From positions 36,194,972 to 36,258,971 of the forward strand of contig NC_053047.1 in assembly GCF_003473485.1 (NCBI RefSeq): DNA of 64,000 nt, read 5' to 3'. The position numbers and the translations under genes are program-made. Shown piece after piece: positions 55,741 to 64,000 of this stretch. This DNA is from Medicago truncatula. Lineage: Eukaryota > Streptophyta > Magnoliopsida > Fabales > Fabaceae. Within the stretch, counting starts at the first letter, position 1, and every line of letters starts with the position of its first letter. The notes under the pieces were generated by a model. It made no database searches. It was not told the origin of the DNA and saw only the letters and a list, made by a program, of their open reading frames with translations.

Positions 55741-56930
55741 TCATTTTGAGATTGTTGAAGGAAAACTGAAATCAAATACTGATATGCAAGCAACAATACT
55801 TTCAAGATCCTTCAGATGATTTTCAAGAATATCTATTTCACTCTGCTGGTTACTAATTTCAAGCAAATTTGTGTCCTTTTTAATTGCAGAGTTAATCTTG
55901 TCATTTTCTTGAGAGGAGAGCTTTAGATTAGTATCCTTCTTGTTTAAATCATTCTTCATCTTGTAAACACAATAATGTAATGCATTCATTACATTGGCCT
56001 TTCTTAGAAATTTTTCATCTTCTACATGGTAATTCTCAGCTTCTTTGATCATTTCTTGAATTTCTTTGGACGACAATCTGAGGTAGTTCACCATCCTATT
56101 ATCAATGTCCTCGACCCCGAGGTGAGTGTTTCCAGCGGTGGCCTTAACTTGGAAGACCTTATCCTGAATTGTAAGGAGAGAAACATCAAAAGTCCCACTA
56201 CCCAGGTCGAAGATGAAAGTATTTCGTTCTCCAGCACACTCAGCTCTCTTGTCGAGGCCATATGAAATAGCTACAGCAGTGAGCTCATTGATTATCCGCA
56301 TAACATTAAGCCTGACAATGGCACCAGCATCTATGGTGGCTTTCCTCTAAGAATCATTGAAATAACCAGTCAAAGTAACAATTGCATTCTTGACGGGCAA
56401 TTCCAAAAATGTCACTGCAATCTCGCGAATCTTTGAGAGAACCACAGATGAGATTTCCTCAGCACATAATTTCTTCTCCTGATCCTTGTACTTGACAGAT
56501 ATCATGGGGTTGTCATTGACACCGGCAATGACCTTGAACGGCGACAACATTGAATCGTTTTGAACAACGGGATCACTAAACTTCCTATCAATTATCCTCT
56601 TAGCATCTGTCAAAATAAAATTGATAATAAATTCTCATCATTCATTTGTCCAACAAACATATGCAACAACATTATCAACAACAGCAAAAACACGAAGGAA
56701 TACAAAATAGAAATATACCTAAAACAGTGTTTTCGGGGTTGGTGGCAGCCTGATTCTTAGCAGCATCACCAATCAACCTTTGATCATCGGTGAAAGAAGG
56801 TGTAGTTTTTGTTGCCTTGATCATTGTGAATAATATTAACTCCATTGTGTTCATCAAGCCACACACCAACACTCAAATACGTTATTCCAAGGTCAATTCC
56901 CACATCACATCCTTTGTATTTTTTTGTCAA
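55741..56930 (-). pseudogene. HSP70 (cytosolic heat-shock cognate) pseudogene
   Basis: Minus-strand homology begins [20 protein letters not shown] then [18 protein letters not shown], breaks frame, and continues [20 protein letters not shown] then NTVL. An intron of about 135 bp follows at the position normal for plant HSP70, then DAKRIIDRKFSDPVVQNDSM through VKNAIVTLTGYFNDS. After another break it runs [40 protein letters not shown] and [18 protein letters not shown]. Here the entire rest of the ATPase and the substrate-binding sandwich are deleted, and the lid helices ([20 protein letters not shown]...) follow at once. DLGGGTFD is DLGSGTFD. The kept intron shows a DNA-level duplicate rather than a retrocopy. 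Confidence 0.9.
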
Positions 56931-57076
56931 TTATCTTTCAAGGAAGCTCGTACAAACAAAATCAAATCAAGATTAAGAAGAAGCAAGAAGCATAATGTTT
57001 CAGGTTTTGTTCTTAGACTCAAAAAACTCTTTCTTAAGAAGGAGAAATGGAAAATGCTCCTTTTCATTTTCAAGTA

Positions 57077-57560
57077 ACATTGTCGGTGTTGGGCATAGAA
57101 ATGACACTTACATATAAGTGATATTGAAATATGTCGTAATCTAAAATTATTATCGGTATGTAAATGTCGGTATTTGTGTTGTGTTCGATGTTAGTAAGGA
57201 GAATAGCCAATACAGGTAGCAATAGAACATTTGGAATAACCCACCAAACTTTTCTTGTAAGACCTCAATCATGTCGTCAATGGCCCTAACTTATCTACAA
57301 CAACACCGTCAAATGACACTCAGCCCATAATGCGACATGATTTCATTTGCAACGAAATGACTACCACACCAAACCCATATTGCAACTCGTTTATCATAAA
57401 GGTATAGTGATACCAACGATGTATAACATCAACAACGTTAAGTATAATCGCACAACATAACATCCATGAAATTGACATCGCATAGAATCGAACTTGAGAC
57501 TCTGAGAGAAGCACACTTCAACGTCTTAAGCCAATACCATCATACTAACCCAAGTAGATT
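57077..57560. other. Intergenic with CGGACAC-family and tRNA-like traces
   Basis: At 57080-57190 the words GTCGGTGTTGGGC, ATGTCGGTATTTGTGTTGTG and TTCGATGTTAG mark a decayed CGGACAC-family element. At about 57480-57510 GCATAGAATCGAACTTGAGA resembles an antisense B-box. No gene is supported. Confidence 0.35.
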
Positions 57561-59000
57561 TAGCTTATCCATACCTTAATTAAGTTTATTATCTAAATTA
57601 TTTAGATTTTATTCATTCCTTGTAGACCACTAAGGCCTTTCTATTCTCATCATCCCATGAAGCTCAAAATCTCCGTTAACTCTAAACTTTGATTAAACCT
57701 AATTTGATCACTTTTTTTTTCTTTTTGAGGGAACCTAATTTGATCACTTAACTAATCAAATAATATTGTTATTAATTTATAATTTAAAATATAATATAAG
57801 ATTTAGATCCCCGCTTAAGTAATTTCAAAGTTTTTTTTTATATTTCATCATATGGTACTTTAATTTATAAATAAATATTTTGTCACCTCTTCGATGTGTT
57901 ATTTATACATCGAATTCTTTTCACCATTCATTATGATTGTTTCTTTTTTGATGAAAGGTTCAAATATAAAAAAGTATATAATAAAATTTAATAAAAAATA
58001 ATGAACTATAATGATCATAAACATTTTTATTTTGTGTTAGATCTTTTATTGAGGTTAAGTGATCACTTCAGTTAGCTAAAGGGATACACACGACAAATTA
58101 TTTATAGACATGTAACATTTTTTTCTTCCAATTTTGTAAATGGCTTTTTGCAACTCCTATGTGCTAAAAACTATTTAATTAAAACTAGGGATAAAACTAT
58201 CATGTTTGTTTATGCTTTGATCAATTTAGTGATACACACGACATATTGATTAGAGTCTATAACATTTGTTTATACTTTTTCTGAGGAAAAAAATCAATTT
58301 TTTCTTACTTATAAAGCAATAAAAAAATTGTTTATTAGATGAAAAGGAGAAAATATATGGATCAACCTCTCATGTTTGTTTATGTTTTGATCATCTTTCT
58401 TTCTCAATTTCTTATTGTAACCAGTAGAAGTAAGTCATCTTTTGCACATTTTTTTAGATTTTAAAATATATTTTAACACAATATTTTCTCATATTTTAGT
58501 AAAATATATTTCTTATATGACAATGCAGGCAAATTTCCCTGTCTTTCTATCATTGATTGTCCAGATCTTCGCTATCATACATTACAGAATTGTATTCGTG
58601 GTTTTTGTGTGTACCTTGAATGATAACAATTATGTTTAGAAATAATTATGCTCCCTCTAAGTTTATAATTTACTTCATAATGTGATTTATATTTCGATAG
58701 CTTTTCAATATTTATCACAAATTCAAAAGGATACTATTATAAAATGAAGTACTCCTACCTTCATTTCCTTGTCGAAGATATCACAATCAACAATTTTATC
58801 GCATGATTATAATAATATATTTTAATAACTAAATGAAATTTATGATTATGTTTATTAATTATTTATTTTGCTTCAACTTTTAGTATCTATTGCCTCTCAT
58901 AGTTTTATTTGCTTTAGTTTTGTGTGTTTAATTTGGACTGGTGCTAGTCACAAAAAAAAACAAGTTACACTTCAGAATGACTAATATATCCTTTAACTAA
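57560..59000. other. Intergenic, no supported gene
   Basis: Very AT-rich DNA. Open frames such as 58442-58639 lack coding character. Confidence 0.4.
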
Positions 59001-59029
59001 AATAAAAATTTCAAATCAACTAAATTTAC

Positions 59030-59430
59030 ATTAACGTAAATTGAACATAAGTAAACTTAATTTACATTAACCTAAATTGAACGTAAGTAAACTTAATTTA
59101 CAAACTTAATTTACATTAACCTAGATTGAACGTAAGTAAACTGAATTTACATTAACCTAGATTGAACGTAAGTAAACTTAATTTACATTAACCTAGATTG
59201 AACGTAAGTAAACTGAATTTACACTAACCTCTTATATACATACGTAAATTAAATTTACATTAACCTAAATTGAACATAAGTAAACTTAATTTACATTAAC
59301 CTAGATTGAATGTAAGTAAACTGAATTTACACTAACCTAAATTGAACATACCTAAACTTGAATTTACATTAACCTACATACGTAAACTATACTAACCCCT
59401 TTTATATACATACACGTAAACTTAATTTAC
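59030..59430 (+). repeat. 36-bp minisatellite with hairpin-forming unit
   Basis: About nine imperfect units of GAACGTAAGTAAACTTAATT TACATTAACCTAGATT, some shortened or interrupted. Each unit contains GTAAA-CTTAA-TTTAC, whose arms are inverted repeats. Variation within units is mostly A/G and T/C changes (AACGTAAG/AACATAAG, CTTAA/CTGAA). Confidence 0.88.
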
Positions 59431-60044
59431 ACTAATCTCTCACTTAAAATCAAATTGGCAGACATATCTCATACCAAAACAAACAATAAACAAATAGAAA
59501 CTCATCGAAAATTAAATTCATGAAATTCACTAACCTTTATGAATATAGTACATATCAATAACAAAGATGTTGATTCAGATATTGGTTGCACATCGTGATT
59601 TGTGGATGAAAGGGGGTAAGGGTTCAGAATGATCATAAAAGATTGGTTTTTAAAAATTTACATGAAGAGAGTAATTTTGATATTATTGTAAAATTTTAAA
59701 TAAATTTAGGTGTAACTTGTTTTTTTTTTTAAGGGTGTCCCTAGCACCGGTCTTTAATTTAAGTTAATTCCTTAGGTTAGTGGAATTCCCATAGCCTCTC
59801 ATAGACTCGCACATATTCCTATTAAAACGGGGGTAATACTAAATTGTCAAGAATAATACTTGTCTCATCTGGTTATATAATCATTCTTTTTTTCTTCTTC
59901 CATGAATTTAAGCTTAATACGACGTGTCAACTTTAATTTGGACGATATCCTCCGGGCGAAAACAAGAATGTCTAGCAATTGCATTAATAATCAAACTTCA
60001 ATTTGTACTATTTAAGCTTTAATCTAGTAATTTTTTTTAAAGGT

Positions 60045-60150
60045 CAGATCCAACGCATTACATTCATAATCTAATCTTTCAATGCTCAGGTTCGAATCTC
60101 TCCCGTACCAATTTAGATGAGTTATTTAATTTCTTCAAAAAAAAAAAAAA
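60045..60150 (+). mobile_element. SINE-like 3' part with A tail
   Basis: CAGGTTCGAATCTCTCCCGT is a good B-box, followed about 45 bp later by an A run at 60138-60153. No A-box was recognised upstream, so the element is probably truncated. Confidence 0.45.
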
Positions 60151-60429
60151 AAATTAAACAAATTGCGTGTCTTGATCACGTGAAGATATTCAAGAAAAGA
60201 GTAGGTTTGAAAATTGTTTATTGTGATTCCTTTTAAAAACATTACTCAAATTTTTATTTTTTTTAATAATTACTCATTTTTATCTAGTACTAAATTGTGA
60301 CATAAATGATCAATAAATGAACAATTTAAAATAACAGCGTTCATCTTTTGAAGAACTAAGATAATATTACTTTACTATTAAGATTCAAGTTCTTATATGT
60401 ATTTTTTTTAAAACAACATATAATATATG

Positions 60430-60770
60430 ATAGGCCGACTGCATAAAAATGGCCAGAAAACAGAACATTAACAACCAAGTGCATACACACAGAACAGCAT
60501 AAAACAGCAGAAACGGCCCGAACAAAGAGCACTAAAAACAGCACTGAACTACAAACAAACACAACCTCTTTAAATCCAAAAACTGCAGCCAGCAGCACAG
60601 GCATGCGCAAACAAATCAAAACAGCAGCACAACAAACCTAAGAACAGCCCCTCGTCGAGCACCTCGACCACACTACCTCCAAAGGCACTCCCTCGGATCG
60701 GATTCCAACTCCACTCGTTGAATTGATGTGAAAACTGAAATGATGATGAGAAAGAAAGAGTATATATTCT
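60430..60770 (-). other. GC-richer island of unknown nature
   Basis: Base composition differs clearly from the surroundings (CAGCAG, CCTCGTCGAGCACCTCGACC, GGATCGGATTCC). Minus-strand open frames (60356-60619 and 60570-60788) give Cys- and Val-rich peptides without recognisable domains. It may be a transposon end or an inserted non-coding piece. Confidence 0.3.
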
Positions 60771-61635
60771 GGTACCATATTCATTCATTCATCTATCTGT
60801 GACTATAGATAATGTTAACAACGACCTTAATTAGGTTTAAAAAAATTGTATTAATTACACTGACAAATGTTTAACTTATACTTCTCAAAATAAACTTTTA
60901 TTTTATAGATTTCACAGTTAATATTTTTATTAGAACATACTCAACTTCGAGGTTTGGCTCTCTGAACGTTTTGTCGTCTCGTTCGGCTTTAATAGCTCAA
61001 ATTTTCAACTATTGTTATATGTATTAGTAGTAGTTATGTTGATTTCTAGTGATTGAACTTTTCAACTATATATTCCTTTATGTTAGTAGTAGTTATGTTG
61101 ATTTCTAGTGATTGAACTTTTGATTATTTCATAATTCCTTAACTCGTCAAGTGAGATTTATCTACATGAATTTGGATATAACACAGTTAGTTACTGCATG
61201 TACACAATATAATTGATCTGCACCAACCAATCTGAAGCGAACCGTCAAGATCTTACTTAAAACTTTTTATTTTGATTATAATAATCTAAAACCAATCTAA
61301 ATGTACATCTATTTGGTATTAGTTTGTAGGGTTATGGACCATGTGGTCCCATGCATCACTTGTGCAAAAAACGTACTCTCACCATGAAATTGTGAGCTTG
61401 ATCCAAAGCATAAAGTAGGAAGGACACAGTCACATGCACATGAAAAAAGTGGGAAAATGGCTTCGTTCTTCCAATACCCAATCTCCACTCATTTTTGTTT
61501 TTAAATCACTTTTTGGATTGTGATGCTAAGTGCATATTTTCTTGTCAAAATATCTACACCTTTTTCATAATGTTTCATTTCACTCAAACACAAAAACCAT
61601 TGTTGTAGAATCAAACAACTACCGAACTTCATGCT

Positions 61636-62097
61636 ATGGATCCGAATTTTGTTGATTTCGAAACCACCTACAAATTCGATGACCAAGGTAACCTAATCCT
61701 TCTCTCTGATCCAGATCCAAATCCAAACCTTAACGATTTCACCATCACCAACCCTTACGTGGGCCAACCCATTTCGAAGCCATCCGTTTTTTCTTCTAAT
61801 GCAACCAAAGATTCTACATTTGAAGATGCTGATCTTTCAGAAACATTGAAATATATAAGCCAGATTCTAATGTTAGAAGATTTTGAACAAATACCATGTA
61901 TGTGTTATGACCCACTTAGTCTTCAACATACTGAGAAAATTTTCTCATTAACCGCAAAGCCTGTTGATTTTACAAGATTCCGGTGCTGGAGATTTCCAAT
62001 GGTCGTTATCTCTGCGGTGAATTGTATGTTAGCGCTCATGCGAGATCCGATCATTTTCTTGACAACAACCACGACACCATTACGAAGAACACCCTAA
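61636..62097 (+). pseudogene. Truncated GRAS family (scarecrow-like 9/14/33 type) N-terminal fragment
   Basis: GRAS proteins are plant transcription regulators. The frame starts MDPNFVDFETTYKFDDQGNL, like the MDPNFVGF start of the SCL14 group. Residues 70-106 read LSETLKYISQILMLEDFEQI then PCMCYDPLSLQHTEKIF, matching the group's 'LKYISQMLMEEDMEDKPCMFHDPLALQAAEKSF' N-terminal block. It then loses homology after about residue 110 and stops at 153, so the Ser-rich linker and the whole GRAS domain are absent. A normal member has over 600 residues. The open frame could still be expressed; I consider it a relic. Confidence 0.72.
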
Positions 62098-62099
62098 AA

Positions 62100-64000
62100 A
62101 ATATATTTATTAAAAAAAATCAGATTATAAAAACTAAGGATTCATTTAATTTTAAACAAAAATTTCAAATAGGTTAACCTTGAACTCTGTATTCTCTCAT
62201 CATTGTAATTATTTTCATAATTATATTAAAATATTATAAGCTCAGTTAAATTACTAGCCAAAATGACTCTTTAAAATATACTAATACCCATCAGCAAAAA
62301 AATTAAATTAAATTAAATAACATAATCATGGTATTATAAGATAAAAGCTTTACGATTTTACCTTATTAATCACGGAAATCATAGTCATAGAAATAATCTT
62401 CAACAAAAGCATCAGATCTTTAGTTGGAGCTGCATCAAACTATAAATTCAGTGGATAATGGAATTAGACCTAACAAAGAAGAAGAGAAATATTTTCTCAA
62501 CTAAAAACATTTTGCATTGAAACTTTTTTCTCAACTAAAAACATGTGGAAACAATTACATGGCCAGAGAAAAATATTTACCGTGCACAAAAAAATTCCTG
62601 CCACTTTGAAGCCTCTTGAACTTCTTGCCATGCGTTGTGACATTTTTTTTTTCTTAGCACAGGAACATAGTTATCTTCGTTCTATAAAACATTGTAAAAA
62701 ATGTATAAAATTAAAAATCATAATCAAAGACATAAAACAAAGGTAGACAAGTAAAAAAAATTTGTTGTCCTTACTAGCAAGATAATATAATACGAGAAAA
62801 CTTTGTTCTCTAAATTTCAACATTTAAAATTTTAACTTATATAAAATACTAATATAAACTTGATGGAAGTTCAAGACGAAATCAAGCAAGTAAAAAAGAA
62901 AAATCGAAATAGCAACATGTATTACCTCAATAGTTGTGTGATGGATTTTGAAACCGTTTGGACTTAGAAAATGGTTAGAGTTGTTAATAAAGTGGGTGAA
63001 GTTGCAGGGGTTATGTTGTTATTGGCATTGAAGAAATTGAGTTTGGGAGAAACGTAGAGGGATGGGATTGATATTGATTTTGAGGATGAATGCTTGTTGA
63101 TTGATATGTTTTTGATGTGGACTCAATTGTCTTATTGTCATTCAAACGTAAAGTTGGTTAATAGGTCGTTGATAAATAATGTTGAGAGACATGAGTAATT
63201 TAGACGATATTTACCCCACCTGCATAATAGAAGATATATATTTAGGCATCTTAATCGAATATGACAGTAACATACACGACCATGCCAAATTAAATCAATA
63301 TGAGATAATGGATTTATTCGTTACTACTTAATCAGTATATTCAAGAAATCTAAATATTGGACCATACAAGGGAGACATAACTTATGATTTGTGTTCAATA
63401 TAGATATAAGGACAATGGGGTGATTATACACATGATCATTATTACATAAAGATTTCGTCATATCACATAACATTTTTGTCACTTATGTGGCAACAATATA
63501 TTATTAGATGTTTATTGTTGTTTTTAAATAGGGGGATCAAGAAGTTAATTTTAAAAATAGTTGTATTAAAAGTTAACAAAATTGAAAATACGAGGATCAA
63601 AATTGAATTTAACCAAAAAAAACTAAGAGTGTGTTTGGATGGAGGAATGTTTTGAGGGAATGTAATGTTTTAAGGAAATTCAAATACTTTGAGGTGAATT
63701 TCATTGTTTGGATAATAATTTGAAGGATTTTCAAAATGATGGAAATTTATGAAATATTTGTTCAAGTTAAATTCAGAGAATTTCAAATGACACCTAAAAG
63801 TTACGAATTTCAAAATTTTTCATTGCTATAATTTTTTAAATTTTGCATTTTGGTCCTCGAAATTTCAATTTGACCCAAATAAATTTATAAAAAAATTGCA
63901 AATTGACCCCTCAAATTTTCCAAAAATTATAATTTGACCCCCAAAATTTTTTAAATTTGCAAATTGACCCCTAATTTCATTTTTTAAATTTGGCCCAAAA
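62100..64000. other. Intergenic, no supported gene
   Basis: AT-rich DNA. The end of the window (63840-64000) repeats AATTTGACCC / AAATTGACCCC words with oligo-T spacers, typical of the arms of a foldback or MULE-type element cut by the window edge. GTGTGTTTGGATGGAGGAAT at 63632 resembles a TIR element end. Confidence 0.4.

Noticed and set aside
56026-56265. Plus-strand open frame opposite HSP70 homology
   Set aside because: It is the antisense shadow of the HSP70 pseudogene.
59030-59430. CRISPR-like array
   Set aside because: The spacers are not unique; the whole 36-bp unit repeats, and this is plant nuclear DNA. It is a minisatellite.

Overview
This is plant nuclear DNA. It is AT-rich, its genes have many introns with canonical splice sites, and it is crowded with degraded transposable elements. 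The TIR-NBS-LRR style, the Tat/Ogre-like retroelement primer-binding site and the overall repeat flavour suggest a legume close to Medicago truncatula. That assignment is an inference from pattern only.

Layout. (1) 1-9187: AT-rich upstream DNA, then a plus-strand four-exon gene for a Golgi-type nucleotide-diphospho-sugar transferase (GT77-like, PF03407 type), whose short last exon is easily missed. (2) 9.2-22.2 kb: no intact gene. It holds MITEs, a non-autonomous Mutator-like element with a perfect 9-bp target duplication, LINE remnants, a broken TIR-NBS-LRR gene, a probable LTR with repeated GGCGCC words, and a fragment of chloroplast EF-Ts fused to an LRR fragment. (3) 22.2-27.6 kb: a plus-strand two-exon NET3/KIP1-type actin-binding coiled-coil gene. 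(4) 27.6-30.8 kb: duplicated intergenic DNA, a MITE with a filled and an empty site, and an eroded phytocyanin-like fragment. (5) 30,860-38,333: a minus-strand eight-exon short-chain dehydrogenase of the FOREVER YOUNG (FEY) type, with a Tourist-like element, a hAT-like element and a tandem duplication of its exon 1 donor region in its introns. (6) 38.9-43.8 kb: degraded coding remnants, a retroelement LTR plus primer-binding site, a local duplication, and two eRF1 fragments. (7) 44,891-51,589: a plus-strand TIR-NBS-LRR resistance-type gene whose third intron looks like a GC-AG intron and contains a CACTA element; its LRR exon is built from 141-bp tandem repeats. (8) 53.2-57 kb: a third, 5'-truncated eRF1 copy, a LINE remnant, and an HSP70 pseudogene on the minus strand. 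(9) 57-64 kb: intergenic DNA with a 36-bp minisatellite, SINE-like traces and a truncated GRAS (scarecrow-like) fragment.

The genes do not form a pathway. The three well-supported housekeeping or developmental genes (glycosyltransferase, NET3-like, FEY-like) and one resistance gene sit among gene fragments. The most distinctive features are the repeated eRF1 fragments around the resistance gene, including one open 155-residue reading frame with the catalytic GGQ changed to GGE; the GC-AG intron hosting a CACTA element; the homogenised LRR array; and the duplicated splice donor region in the FEY gene. I did not see evidence of a wholly new biological system. No CRISPR array, rRNA gene or convincing functional tRNA gene was seen.
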